A DNA stretch of 9,648 nt from Gammaproteobacteria bacterium (GCA_003451715.1 DMJN01000144.1:1-9648); one strand, 5' to 3'; numbered from the stretch's first letter, positions 1-8,397 are shown. A program made the numbers and translations. Notes: generated by a model from the sequence alone, not told the origin.

Positions 1-1250
1 TTGCTGCCGACAGCCAGATCAGAGGCAGAGAAAGACACTTCTTCCAGTAAGCGCTCCATCACGGTATGCAAACGACGCGCACCGATGTTCTCGGTGCGTT
101 CGTTTACCTGCCAGGCGATTTCGGCGATTTTCTCGATGCCATCTTTACTGAATGAGATCTGCAGATCTTCCGTAGCGAGCAGAGCCTGGTATTGTTCGGT
201 GAGTGAGGCATCCGGTTCTTCGAGTATGCGTTCGAAGTCTTTCGCAGTTAATGGGTCCAGCTCCACTCGAATTGGCAGGCGACCCTGCAATTCGGGTATC
301 AGGTCCGAAGGCTTGGAGAGATGGAAGGCTCCAGAGGCGATGAACAAAATGTGGTCCGTCCTGATACTGCCATACTTGGTCGACACGGTGGAACCTTCGA
401 TAAGTGGCAGTAAATCCCGCTGGACTCCCTCTCTCGATACGCCGGCACCTCCCTGATCGTGGCGATTGGTCACCTTGTCTATTTCATCGATGAACACGAT
501 ACCTGTTTGCTCAGTTGTCTCTACTGCACGGTTCTTAATTTCTTCTTCGTTGATCAGCTTCGCTGCTTCTTCTTCCTTGACATGTTTCAACGCTGCCCGA
601 ACGGTCATCCTGTGGGCTTTTTTACGACCGGTGTTCATGTTCGAAAACATGCTTTTAAGCTGGCTGGTCATATCCTCCAGCCCGGGTGGCGCCATGATCT
701 CTATGCCGGTAGGCGAGTCAGAAATTTTAATCTCGATTTCCTTGTCGTCGAGTTCACCCTCACGAATTTTCTTCCTGAACATCTGTCGGGCACTCGATTG
801 TGTGTCTTCTTCATTTTCCGATTCTTCCGAACGAGCCTGAGGTAGCAGCACATCGAGAATTCTGTCTTCTGCCAGATCTTCCGCCAGGTGTTGTATCTTC
901 TGAATCTCTTTCTCTCGAATCATTTTTACCGCGATCTCGATCAGGTCACGTACTATCGATTCGACGTCGCGCCCTACGTATCCAACTTCAGTGAACTTTG
1001 TGGCCTCGATTTTGATAAAGGGTGCCTGCGCCAATTTAGCCAGACGGCGGGCAATCTCGGTTTTGCCAACACCAGTTGGACCTATCATAAGAATATTCTT
1101 GGGCGTAATTTCATTACGCAATTCTTCATTGAGTTTCATGCGTCGCCATCGATTCCTGAGTGCTATTGCTACAGCTCGCTTGGCGTCATCCTGACCGACA
1201 ATGTGTTTGTCGAGTTCAGAAGTAATTTCTCTTGGTGTCATTATGGACAT
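1..1250 (-). CDS. hslU: HslU, ATPase and unfoldase subunit of the HslUV protease (3' end outside the window)
   Basis: HslU is the AAA+ ring that recognises, unfolds and feeds proteins into the HslV chamber in the cytoplasm. About 416 residues are present; the family is about 443 long, so only the C-terminal tail (roughly 25-30 residues, which in the family docks into HslV) is missing. Visible motifs: N-terminal TPREI and HIVGQ, Walker A GPTGVGKT (residues 57-64), pore loop GYVG (90-93), a charged I-domain (about 110-240), Walker B VFIDEID (252-258) and the sensor-2 GARR region near 391. The start at 1250 (MSIMTPRE) has a GGAAG ribosome site six bases upstream; the ATG at 1241 is the alternative. 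The gene begins 31 bases after the hslV stop, so the two are very probably cotranscribed from the heat-shock promoter ahead of hslV. Confidence 0.97.
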   Translation of the reverse strand, partial: MSIMTPREITSELDKHIVGQDDAKRAVAIALRNRWRRMKLNEELRNEITPKNILMIGPTGVGKTEIARRLAKLAQAPFIKIEATKFTEVGYVGRDVESIVRDLIEIAVKMIREKEIQKIQHLAEDLAEDRILDVLLPQARSEESENEEDTQSSARQMFRKKIREGELDDKEIEIKISDSPTGIEIMAPPGLEDMTSQLKSMFSNMNTGRKKAHRMTVRAALKHVKEEEAAKLINEEEIKNRAVETTEQTGIVFIDEIDKVTNRHDQGGAGVSREGVQRDLLPLIEGSTVSTKYGSIRTDHILFIASGAFHLSKPSDLIPELQGRLPIRVELDPLTAKDFERILEEPDASLTEQYQALLATEDLQISFSKDGIEKIAEIAWQVNERTENIGARRLHTVMERLLEEVSFSASDLAVGS

Positions 1251-1281
1251 GTAGTGCTTCCAGTTTCAGTCACCTGTGAAT

Positions 1282-1836
1282 TCAATCATCAGGCACATCC
1301 AGTTCTTCAATAGTAAGGTTCAAATTAGTATAAACACAGATATCCGCTGCAATTGTCAGACTCTTCTCCACAACCTCCCGGGCATCTAATTCGGTGTTTT
1401 GCGTCAGCGCTCTGGCTGCGGCAAGAGCAAATGGGCCACCTGACCCGATTGCCATAATGGAATCTTCGGGCTCGATGACATCACCATTGCCAGTAACAAT
1501 TAGTGAAGCTTCCTTGTCAGCGACGACCAGTAATGCCTCGAGTCGGCGCAATGCGCGTTCCGTTCGCCACAGCTTGGCTAATTCTACTGCGGCTCTCACC
1601 AGCTTACCGTGGTGTTTTTCCAACTGTTCCTCGAAGCGTTCGAATAGTGTAAAGGCATCGGCGGTGCCGCCGGCAAAACCTGCGATGACCTGATCTTTGT
1701 ACAGGGTGCGTACCTTGCGGGCATTTCCCTTCATCACGGTATTGCCCTGAGAGACCTGGCCATCGCCACCAATGACTACTTTGTTTCCCCGTCGCACCGA
1801 GACGATGGTGGTGCCGCTGTATTGTTCCAAGCTCAT
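1282..1836 (-). CDS. hslV: HslV, threonine peptidase subunit of the HslUV protease
   Basis: HslV is the proteasome-beta-like proteolytic core, a double hexamer with an N-terminal threonine nucleophile. The 184-residue product carries TTIVSVRRG, so mature Thr1 is residue 9. The catalytic partners are in place: Asp25 (mature Asp17) in IGGDGQVS and Lys41 (mature Lys33) in GNARKV. The first eight residues (MSLEQYSG) form a short propeptide that must be removed; enterobacterial HslV has only Met before the Thr. The start is uncertain. AGGAG lies only one base before the ATG at 1836 but seven bases before an in-frame TTG at 1830. The TTG would give [10 protein letters not shown], which resembles the propeptide known from other proteobacteria. 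hslU follows after 31 bases. Confidence 0.97.
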   Translation of the reverse strand: MSLEQYSGTTIVSVRRGNKVVIGGDGQVSQGNTVMKGNARKVRTLYKDQVIAGFAGGTADAFTLFERFEEQLEKHHGKLVRAAVELAKLWRTERALRRLEALLVVADKEASLIVTGNGDVIEPEDSIMAIGSGGPFALAAARALTQNTELDAREVVEKSLTIAADICVYTNLNLTIEELDVPDD

Positions 1837-1881
1837 TCTCCTGTTTCAGACCCGCGTCTAAAATACCACAGACCATAGAAG

Positions 1882-1907
1882 ATATGGGGGCTCGTCGGAA
1901 TTTCAAG
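1882..1907 (-). promoter_or_regulatory. Heat-shock (sigma-32) promoter of hslVU
   Basis: Read on the minus strand, CTTGAAA (1907-1901) is followed after 11 bases by CCCCATAT (1889-1882). This matches the E. coli RpoH consensus CTTGAAA / CCCCATnT with spacing inside the accepted range. Transcription would begin near 1875, giving a leader of about 40 bases before hslV. HslVU is a classic sigma-32 regulon member, so sequence and context agree. Confidence 0.82.
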
Positions 1908-1992
1908 CGCAGGAAGTGGTGTTTTTCAGGAATGTTTAGCAGGCAGAGCCAGGTTTTGCAGGCGTGGAGTCGTGATTAACGGGCCCGGGGTT

Positions 1993-2604
1993 CTATTGCA
2001 GCCTCAATCGACTGCTGGGTATATTGTTGCGGCCCAATAACTGTTCGACCTCATTGAGTTGAGATGAGGTGGTATAAGGCCCTGATTGGATCAGGTACAG
2101 CACACGTCCCGGTAACTGCTCTGGTTTAACGCTTACTTCCAGTCCGAGGATTTGCTGCCGTTCCATTTCCAGGTAGGCCAGTTCCTGCTGCTCAAAAGCG
2201 CCTGTTTGCAGCATGTAGCTGACCGGGAGTGGTTCAGCAAGCTGAGCATTGTAATGAGGCACTTCACCAGCCTGCTCCGGGGTCAATTCGACGGGGGTTG
2301 CATCGACTGTAACTTCATAATTTGCCAGCTCATGGTAGAACTCCAGCTCCAGTTCGGCCGCAGCCGGCGATTCTTCCTGTTCGGGTATCTGCTCCGGCGC
2401 CACACTGGCCATGTTTGGCTGCATAGCGGGGCTGAGATTGAGTGGCGGCACGTTGCCGGAAAGGTAGAAAAGCACACAGGCAAACACACCGATTGTCAGG
2501 CCGACGAGAATACCGGTAAACATCAGCGACCATGCAGGGGGTGCTTCCACCGGCTTTCTCTCCAGCAGCGGCTCTGGTCGAATCTTGGCAAAGTCCTGGG
2601 TCAT
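1993..2604 (-). CDS. FtsN-like SPOR-domain cell division protein
   Basis: This 203-residue protein has a short cytoplasmic N-terminus, one membrane helix (about residues 25-49), a Pro/Glu-rich periplasmic linker and a C-terminal SPOR domain (about 126-203; YMLQTGAF at 130-137 and YLIQSGPY at 170-177). SPOR domains bind denuded septal glycan. A short motif after the linker, LEFYHELANYEV (87-98), resembles the FYxxLPxxEV motif seen in FtsN-like proteins and could be the segment that activates septal synthesis; this is inferred from similarity. Its place next to hslV matches E. coli ftsN and the Pseudomonas SPOR gene at the same locus. It is shorter than E. coli FtsN (319 residues). FtsN is the best guess, but another SPOR protein is possible, so no symbol is given. 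No clear promoter or terminator is visible on either side. Confidence 0.85.
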   Translation of the reverse strand: MTQDFAKIRPEPLLERKPVEAPPAWSLMFTGILVGLTIGVFACVLFYLSGNVPPLNLSPAMQPNMASVAPEQIPEQEESPAAAELELEFYHELANYEVTVDATPVELTPEQAGEVPHYNAQLAEPLPVSYMLQTGAFEQQELAYLEMERQQILGLEVSVKPEQLPGRVLYLIQSGPYTTSSQLNEVEQLLGRNNIPSSRLRLQ

Positions 2605-2764
2605 CTAATTCTCTACCCGATTGTTCCATCATATCGAGTGACTAAATATAACTTGTTGTTTTATCTATATTATTTTTGAGGAAAAGTACATCAGCACCCT
2701 CAATTATCGGTTGTTTACGGAGAAGCTATAGCCGAATTTTATGCTGTTGTGAACACAGTCTCGC

Positions 2765-5005
2765 TCAGATGAGATCCTGAACATCCACATCGATTCCCCA
2801 GCGAAGCCCGGAAGGCTGTTGCATCGCTTCTATTTGCAAGCAGAGCTGTGACAGGAACTCCTGCATCATACCCCGCGATTTACTCCTTAGTAGAAGCTGT
2901 ACCCGGAAACGGCCGGCGCGCTTTTCCATGGGTGCCGGAACCGGTCCAATTCGATCGATTCTGAATCCCTGTCGATCGCACAACTCACCAGCCAGCGACG
3001 CTACGTGTCTCAAAAATTTGAGTGCAGCTTTCAATTCCTTTGCCTCAGCCCTCAGCAGCGCCAATTGGTAATAGGGTGGCATTGCCGAGCTCTTTCTTTC
3101 AGCCATAAGTAGATCCGCGAACTCAGCATAAGAACCCTGTACAAGAGATTGCAGCGTGGCATGAGCGGAATGTCTGGATTGAATCAATACTTCGCCGGCT
3201 CTCTCGGCCCGTCCTGCTCTGCCGGCCACCTGGATGATAGTCTGAGCCATGTGTTCCTGCCCGCGGAAATCGGCACTGAATAGCCCGCCATCGGCGTTCA
3301 GTATCGCCACCAGGGTAATGTTAGGGAAATGGTGCCCTTTAGCCAGCATCTGCGTGCCGAGCAACAAGCAACTATCCCCCCGGTTTATTTGTTCCAGCAT
3401 GGACTCGAAGCGGGCTTTGCTGCGGGTGGAATCTCTATCGATTCGTAACACCGGCGTGTCAGGAAATCGAGTTTTCAGAAACTGTTCTATTTTCTGTGTA
3501 CCCATACCAAACGTTACGAGGTCATGGGATTTGCATGACGGACAATGACTGGGCAAGGCTCGAACAGTCTCACAATGGTGGCATCGCAATCCCGGTGGTT
3601 TGGCATGCACGGTTAGCTGGGCGATGCATCTGTCACACTCCGCCATCCAGCCACAGGTGCTACAACTGAGCACAGGTGCAAATCCCCTGCGATTAATAAA
3701 CACCAGAACCTGGTTTTCGGCTGCGAGGTGTTGCTGAATTCTGTACAGCAATTGTTCCGAGAAACCGCTGTCGAGGTCTGCTTGTGATATATCGATCAAT
3801 TCCATGGAAGTGGGTTGAGCGCCACCGGCACGGTCTCCCAGCTTCAGGTGGGCGAATTTCCTTTTGGCACAGTTGTGCAGGCTTTCCAGGCTAGGTGTAG
3901 CTGATCCCAGAACAACGGGCACCTGCTCCTCCTTGCCTCGTATTACGGCCAGGTCTCTTGCCGAATAACGGAAGCCATCCTGCTGTTTGAAGGAGGCATC
4001 GTGTTCTTCATCCACAATTATCAGGCCGGGATTTGCCAGTGGTGTGAAAATTGCTGATCGGGTGCCGATGATGATCGCCGCGCTGCCATCCCGAGCCTGA
4101 TTCCAGGCTGTCAACCGATCCGTGGCACTCAGCCCGGAATGCAGAACGACCACAGGATGCCCGAATCGTTGTTCAAACCGGAACACCGTCTGGGGCGTCA
4201 ATCCAATCTCCGGAACCAGCACCAGGCACTGTCGACCCTTGGCAAGTTGTTGTTGCATAAGCTGCATATAGACTTCAGTCTTGCCAGAGCCGGTGACGCC
4301 ATCGAGCAGAGAACAGGAGAACTGCTCGGAGGAATTTGAAATCGACAGCAAGGCAGTTTGCTGATCCCTGTTTAGTGTCAACGTCTTGCTATTGTTTTCC
4401 CCAGTGGCCTGAAAGAGCTCTTCCTGTTTTGCAGGGATCGCGTGCTTTTCTACTAACTGCTTCTGATGCAATTGGCTCAACAACTGGCTGCTGAAACCAT
4501 GGGATTTAATTTGAGCAGCGGTAAGTCCATGCTCGCTTTCGATTAACTGTAAAAGTGCGCATTGTTTCTTTGCGCGAGCCAGCGAATTCCTTTGCTCTTC
4601 AGTTATTACTGCCACGGCCCGCCACAGGTATGATTCAGCCCGTAGAGGCCGACCCAGGCGTAAGCGTGTCGGCAAGGCGGAATGCAGCACCTCTCCAATC
4701 GGGTGCTGATAGTAACTCGCCCCCCATAACAGAGTTTTGAACAGTGCCGGACTAAACAGCGATTCTTCATCGAGAATGGTCTTAATGGCTTTGAGTCGTC
4801 CGCTTTCGATCACACTCCCTGTAACACATTCGACCACGATGCCTACCAGCTCTCGTTTGCCGAAAGGGACCAGTACGCGGGTGCCGGGTAACAGGGATTG
4901 CTCAGAATGTACCGCTGGCAGGTAGTCGAAAAGCCGACGTAGGGGTGAGGGTATCGCTACCCTGATAATCAGGCCGCGATGCTTGAGGGAATCACTTGCG
5001 GTCAT
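2765..5005 (-). CDS. priA: PriA, primosomal replication-restart helicase
   Basis: PriA binds forked DNA at stalled or repaired replication forks and starts primosome assembly for DnaB reloading. Numbering from the start at 5005, the 746-residue protein (E. coli 732) has an N-terminal DNA-binding region beginning RVAIPSPLRRLFDYLP (15-30), Walker A GVTGSGKTE (236-244), GTRSAIF (314-320), the DEEH box (332-335), GSATPSLES (367-375), a zinc module with eight cysteines in four pairs (448/451, 457/460, 475/478, 488/491), and the helicase segments GTQMLAKGHHF (550-560) and QVAGRAGR (592-599). The reading frame stays open upstream to an ATG at 5143. That adds 46 residues unlike the family and would run across the putative promoter region, so ATG 5005 is preferred. 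The gene is divergent from the chorismate mutase gene. Confidence 0.97.
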   Translation of the reverse strand: MTASDSLKHRGLIIRVAIPSPLRRLFDYLPAVHSEQSLLPGTRVLVPFGKRELVGIVVECVTGSVIESGRLKAIKTILDEESLFSPALFKTLLWGASYYQHPIGEVLHSALPTRLRLGRPLRAESYLWRAVAVITEEQRNSLARAKKQCALLQLIESEHGLTAAQIKSHGFSSQLLSQLHQKQLVEKHAIPAKQEELFQATGENNSKTLTLNRDQQTALLSISNSSEQFSCSLLDGVTGSGKTEVYMQLMQQQLAKGRQCLVLVPEIGLTPQTVFRFEQRFGHPVVVLHSGLSATDRLTAWNQARDGSAAIIIGTRSAIFTPLANPGLIIVDEEHDASFKQQDGFRYSARDLAVIRGKEEQVPVVLGSATPSLESLHNCAKRKFAHLKLGDRAGGAQPTSMELIDISQADLDSGFSEQLLYRIQQHLAAENQVLVFINRRGFAPVLSCSTCGWMAECDRCIAQLTVHAKPPGLRCHHCETVRALPSHCPSCKSHDLVTFGMGTQKIEQFLKTRFPDTPVLRIDRDSTRSKARFESMLEQINRGDSCLLLGTQMLAKGHHFPNITLVAILNADGGLFSADFRGQEHMAQTIIQVAGRAGRAERAGEVLIQSRHSAHATLQSLVQGSYAEFADLLMAERKSSAMPPYYQLALLRAEAKELKAALKFLRHVASLAGELCDRQGFRIDRIGPVPAPMEKRAGRFRVQLLLRSKSRGMMQEFLSQLCLQIEAMQQPSGLRWGIDVDVQDLI

Positions 5006-5065
5006 ATACTGGTTCAGAGGGTCCTTGATTATGCCCGCGCATTCGATGTAATCAGCGAGTCCTGA

Positions 5066-5083
5066 ATTATAATAGTTTATACT
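5066..5083. promoter_or_regulatory. Possible divergent promoter core between priA and the chorismate mutase gene
   Basis: A short AT-rich block carries -10-like hexamers on both strands. On the plus strand these are TATAAT (5068-5073) and TATACT (5078-5083); on the minus strand TATAAT (5071-5066) and TATAAA (5081-5076). It sits about 60 bases upstream of the preferred priA start and about 90 bases upstream of the chorismate mutase start. No good -35 hexamer is visible for either direction, so the assignment is tentative. Confidence 0.3.
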
Positions 5084-5172
5084 CCCCCAAGCTGCAGACC
5101 AGCCCAAAGTCGAGGCTGCTTGCAATACAACAACACAGAACAATCGATTTTAACAGGATTCGAAAAAGCAAG

Positions 5173-5466
5173 ATGGGCTCAAACACCGTACCGACCGAAT
5201 TGCTGGAAGTTAGAGAGAAAATTGACGCAATTGACAGGAAGCTGCTCGAACTGCTTGCGGAGCGATTCGCATTGACACATCGGGTAGGATTGTTGAAGGC
5301 GAACCAGGAACTCGAAGCCGTCGATGCAGTCCGCGAAGCTCAAAAGCTTGCCGATCTAAGGGCGCTCTGTGAGGAATATGAACTTAATCCTGATTTGGTT
5401 ACCGGGCTATTTACCAGCATCATGGAAGAGGTTGTACGTAACCATCGACGCCTGAAAGAGCCATAG
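5173..5466 (+). CDS. Free-standing AroQ-class chorismate mutase
   Basis: The enzyme converts chorismate to prephenate, the branch point to phenylalanine and tyrosine, in the cytoplasm. The 97-residue all-helical protein is the size of a single AroQ domain and has no fused prephenate dehydratase or dehydrogenase. Aligned by eye to the E. coli P-protein domain, the active-site residues are conserved: Arg14 (E. coli R11), Arg31 (R28), Lys42 (K39), Asp51 (D48), Arg54 (R51) and Glu55 (E52). The position of Gln88 is His91 in VVRNHRRL. No secretion signal is seen, unlike the exported AroQ-gamma type. The ribosome site is weak. The gene lies between priA and rpmE, which are neighbours in E. coli; its own promoter and terminator are not clear. 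It could also be a specialised isochorismate- or salicylate-type enzyme, but nothing here supports that. Confidence 0.9.
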   Translation: MGSNTVPTELLEVREKIDAIDRKLLELLAERFALTHRVGLLKANQELEAVDAVREAQKLADLRALCEEYELNPDLVTGLFTSIMEEVVRNHRRLKEP

Positions 5467-5556
5467 AGTGATGCAGGATTCATAAAGCGCTCAGCAGCAA
5501 CCAGCTCCGACTGTTTGTGTCTTTATACGGTTCCCTTGCGGCTATCCCTGAGACTC

Positions 5557-5584
5557 TTGCGTCTGGCAGATTCTCTGTTAGAAT
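5557..5584 (+). promoter_or_regulatory. Likely sigma-70 promoter of rpmE
   Basis: TTGCGT (5557-5562) and TAGAAT (5579-5584) are separated by 16 bases, a reasonable -35/-10 pair. Transcription would start near 5591 and give a leader of about 80 bases. The leader begins with a small inverted repeat, CCCT-GTA-AGGG (5591-5601), whose three-base loop makes it marginal as a hairpin. Confidence 0.5.
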
Positions 5585-5671
5585 GCACGCCCCTGTAAGG
5601 GACGCTCTGAAAAGCAGATGTGGTGCATCGCAGAACAATCCGGTGTGGCGACATCAAAGAGAGGAAATGAC

Positions 5672-5881
5672 ATGAAAGCTGAAATCCATCCAAGCTACGG
5701 TCCAATCAAGGCGACCTGTAGTTGTGGGAACGTCATCGAGACCAAGTCTACGCTGGGCAAGGACATCCTGATTGAGGTTTGCTCTGAATGTCATCCCTTC
5801 TACACTGGCAAACAAAAAATCCTGGATAGTGGCGGCCGGGTTGACAGATTCAAGAAGCGTTTCGGAAACCGCAAGCTGTAG
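5672..5881 (+). CDS. rpmE: 50S ribosomal protein L31, zinc-binding (C+) type
   Basis: L31 is a small protein of the large ribosomal subunit that bridges to the 30S head. The 69-residue product (E. coli 70) has the typical beginning [12 protein letters not shown] and the four zinc-ligand cysteines at 16, 18, 37 and 40 (CSCG and [12 protein letters not shown]), as well as [12 protein letters not shown] near the C-terminus. This is therefore the zinc-containing form, not the zinc-free paralogue induced in zinc shortage. The start at 5672 is supported by GAGG seven bases upstream; the frame is open further upstream but that part is not family-like. In E. coli rpmE lies directly beside priA; here the chorismate mutase gene lies between them. 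The gene converges on the PBP1a gene with only 39 bases between the stop codons. Confidence 0.97.
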   Translation: MKAEIHPSYGPIKATCSCGNVIETKSTLGKDILIEVCSECHPFYTGKQKILDSGGRVDRFKKRFGNRKL

Positions 5882-5920
5882 AGTTCGCTCCTGTCAAACT
5901 CTGCGGTCTTCTGAGCAGCG

Positions 5921-8302
5921 TTAAAATATCGTTTCGGTCGACAACTCCTGCACTTCTTCCTCGTCCAGCTCAACACCTGGCAATTGCGCCTCCGGTACTG
6001 TGGGGGCATTTTCAGCTCGGAAATACTCGAAAAATGCGTTGGGATCCCCTGGGGTGGCAGGCTCTCCAGAGGTCTTATCGATCAGTCGGTCGACGATGCC
6101 GTCTGGGCGGTTCATGGTGTTTTCCGCAGCATCTTTCAGGGCAGCACGCATAAAATCTATCCATATGGGCAGCGCTACGGTTGCTCCCTGTTCCCGTTCG
6201 CCCAGGGGTTCGGGTCGATCGAAACCGACGAACACGGTAGTTGCGATGTCGCGATTGAAACCGGAAAACCAGAGTTCCTGGGGGCCATTGGTGGTACCGG
6301 TCTTGCCGCGCAAATCGCCACGCTGTAGGTCTCGCCACACCCGAGCTCCACTGCCTTCGCGTACAACGGATTCCAGCATGGAATTGAGGATGTAGGCTAT
6401 GCGTTCGTCGATGATGCGTGGCGCCGGATAGACCACTTCGCCAGATTCGTCATTGCTCTGGCTACAGTCTTCACATACAACCACCGGATTGGCTCGATAG
6501 ACTACGCCGTCAGCGAGGCTGCTGATTTCTTTGATAAACCAGGGATCAACCTTGTAACCGCCGTTAGCAATTGCCGAGTAGCCGGTCACCATCTCCAGCG
6601 GTTGTACATCCTGGCTGCCCAGTGCAACGGTGAGATCGTTACCCGGGAAGTTCTGGGTTTGAAAGCCAAATTTTGCAGCGAAGGGCAACACGGCAGTCGA
6701 ACCCACTTGATCATAGAGTCTTACTGTAGGCACATTGCGGGATTCTTTCAGGGCAAACCGCAGGGTAATTGGGCCCAGGAAATTGTCCTCATAATTGTTC
6801 GGTCGGTAGTCCCCGCGTGTAAAGGGGGCATCGTTGATCGTCGTGGCAGGCGAGTAGCCCTGTTCGAGGGCGGCTCCATAGACAAATGGTTTGAAATTTG
6901 AACCCGGTGGACGGGGTGTAATCACCCGGTTTACCTGGCTGCGCTGGAAATCATAACCCCCTACCAGCGCCAGGATTTCACCGCTGGAAGGTGATATGGA
7001 CACCAGCGCACCTTGTAGTTCCGGCACCTGCCCCAACTCCCAGCGGCTCGAACCCTGCTTGATTCGAATTAGATCTCCAAGTTGCACGACATCGGCGGCG
7101 GTTTCGATTGGTTCGGCATAATTCCGATTGACGAAGCTGCGCGCCCAGCGCATGCCCTCCCAATCGATAGCTAGTGTGTCACCACTCTTCAGCAATGCTC
7201 TAAAAGAGCGGTCTCCCACTTCGGTAACTATTGCAGGCTGTTGGTTCCCATAGGTAGGGATAGCTTGCAGATGCTCAAGCCAGACCGTGGTCGGGTCCAG
7301 CGCATCCCCAGGATAGTTGGCTTCCGGACCTCGATAACCATGGCTCTTGTCATAATAAATTTCCAGGCCATCGATCAGGGCTTTGTTGGCGGCAAGCTGC
7401 TTTTTACCATCCAGGCTGGTGGTTACTTCAAAGCCCATCGAATATGCCTCTTCGCCGAATTGGGCGAACAGTGCCTGTCGCACCATCTCGGCGACGTAGG
7501 GTGCGGGTATCTCGATATTGCGATTGCGCCGCAGCGCCGTAATTGGAGCGGCATCGGCGGCATCATACTCGGCCTGGCTGATCATGTTCTCATTGAGCAT
7601 ATTGCGCAGCCGCGTCTCCCGCCGGTTAATGGCTCGAGCGGGATCGCTCAAGGGATTGCAGGAGGAAGGACAAGGCAACAGGGATATCATCATCGCCGCT
7701 TCTGCCAGGCTAAGCTCGCTAACATCTTTTCCGTAGTATACGAAGGCTGCGGCGCCTATGCCGTCTGCTCCGGCACCGAAGTAAATCGTATTGAGATAGA
7801 GGGTGAGGATTTCTGCTCTGGTCAGTTCCCTCTGAATCTGCAGCGCAAATGGAATTTCCTTGAATTTGCGCAGGTAGACATTATCGCTATCGAAGGAAAG
7901 ATTGTTTGCCAACTGCATGGTAATGGTGCTGCCGCCACCCAGTCGTTGGCCGCGTATGAAGCCATAGAAACCTCTGAGCAGGCTCTGAATGTCCACTCCG
8001 GGGTGTGAGTAGAAACGCACGTCTTCGGTGGCAATGAGAGCATCGGTCAGAACTTGAGGAATATCTTCAAACTCTACCGGGTTGCGACGATTGCCGATCT
8101 CATCGATCAGCTGATTGTTGGCGGTGTAAATGCGTAGCGGAGTCTCCAGCTGCACGTCCCTGTAAGTCTCTGCTGATGGTAGCAGGGGAGCAAGGTACAG
8201 GTAGGCAGCGGTCGCTACCATGGTTACGCTGGCGAGCGCTGCAATACCCAGCATTGCTGCCCATTTACCGTAAACCCGTAGCTTAGACTGCACTCGCTTC
8301 AT
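5921..8302 (-). CDS. mrcA: Penicillin-binding protein 1A, bifunctional glycosyltransferase/transpeptidase
   Basis: This class A PBP polymerises lipid II into glycan strands and cross-links them at the outer face of the inner membrane. The 793-residue protein has an N-terminal membrane anchor (about 14-38), a GT51 domain with catalytic Glu93 in ATEDVRFYSHPGVD and GGSTITMQLANN (123-134), a PBP1a-type intervening domain (about 310-430), and a transpeptidase domain with SNFK (nucleophile Ser468), SRN (521-523) and KTGT (667-670). The acidic tail after about 740 is not conserved. Unusual points: TMQ where the GT51 motif normally reads TQQ, and two cysteine pairs (Cys211/215 in LPCPSSCNP, Cys610/613 in VCEDC). 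The start at 8302 has AGAGG very close upstream, so a GTG three codons in is an alternative. Divergent placement from a pil locus fits ponA/mrcA of related genomes. Confidence 0.96.
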   Translation of the reverse strand: MKRVQSKLRVYGKWAAMLGIAALASVTMVATAAYLYLAPLLPSAETYRDVQLETPLRIYTANNQLIDEIGNRRNPVEFEDIPQVLTDALIATEDVRFYSHPGVDIQSLLRGFYGFIRGQRLGGGSTITMQLANNLSFDSDNVYLRKFKEIPFALQIQRELTRAEILTLYLNTIYFGAGADGIGAAAFVYYGKDVSELSLAEAAMMISLLPCPSSCNPLSDPARAINRRETRLRNMLNENMISQAEYDAADAAPITALRRNRNIEIPAPYVAEMVRQALFAQFGEEAYSMGFEVTTSLDGKKQLAANKALIDGLEIYYDKSHGYRGPEANYPGDALDPTTVWLEHLQAIPTYGNQQPAIVTEVGDRSFRALLKSGDTLAIDWEGMRWARSFVNRNYAEPIETAADVVQLGDLIRIKQGSSRWELGQVPELQGALVSISPSSGEILALVGGYDFQRSQVNRVITPRPPGSNFKPFVYGAALEQGYSPATTINDAPFTRGDYRPNNYEDNFLGPITLRFALKESRNVPTVRLYDQVGSTAVLPFAAKFGFQTQNFPGNDLTVALGSQDVQPLEMVTGYSAIANGGYKVDPWFIKEISSLADGVVYRANPVVVCEDCSQSNDESGEVVYPAPRIIDERIAYILNSMLESVVREGSGARVWRDLQRGDLRGKTGTTNGPQELWFSGFNRDIATTVFVGFDRPEPLGEREQGATVALPIWIDFMRAALKDAAENTMNRPDGIVDRLIDKTSGEPATPGDPNAFFEYFRAENAPTVPEAQLPGVELDEEEVQELSTETIF

Positions 8303-8397
8303 GCCTCTGACCAGTTCGCAGATGTTTTGCCAAATCCAGTCCTAGAAGGCTTAGTACCTCGACCAGGGCACCAAATAAAGGACAAGCAGGACCACTC

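Noticed and set aside
2676..2703. Inverted repeat TTGAGG/CCTCAA upstream of the SPOR gene
   Set aside because: Six pairs with a 16-base loop in AT-rich DNA; fits neither a terminator nor a -35 element with a matching -10.
5006..5143. 46-residue N-terminal extension of PriA
   Set aside because: The added sequence is unlike PriA, would run through the divergent AT-rich promoter-like block, and the family's N-terminus is fully accounted for from 5005.
5523..5705. 60-codon minus-strand open frame overlapping the rpmE promoter and start
   Set aside because: Low-complexity Arg/Ser-rich translation without a ribosome site, overlapping a clear promoter and the L31 gene.
5880..5902. Inverted repeat AGAGTT/AACTCT between the convergent rpmE and PBP1a genes, considered as a terminator
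   Set aside because: Only six base pairs with an 11-base loop and no T-run on either strand.
7241..8008. 255-codon open frame on the plus strand, antisense to the PBP1a gene
   Set aside because: It lies wholly within a well-supported gene on the other strand, shows no family features, and reads as a shadow frame.
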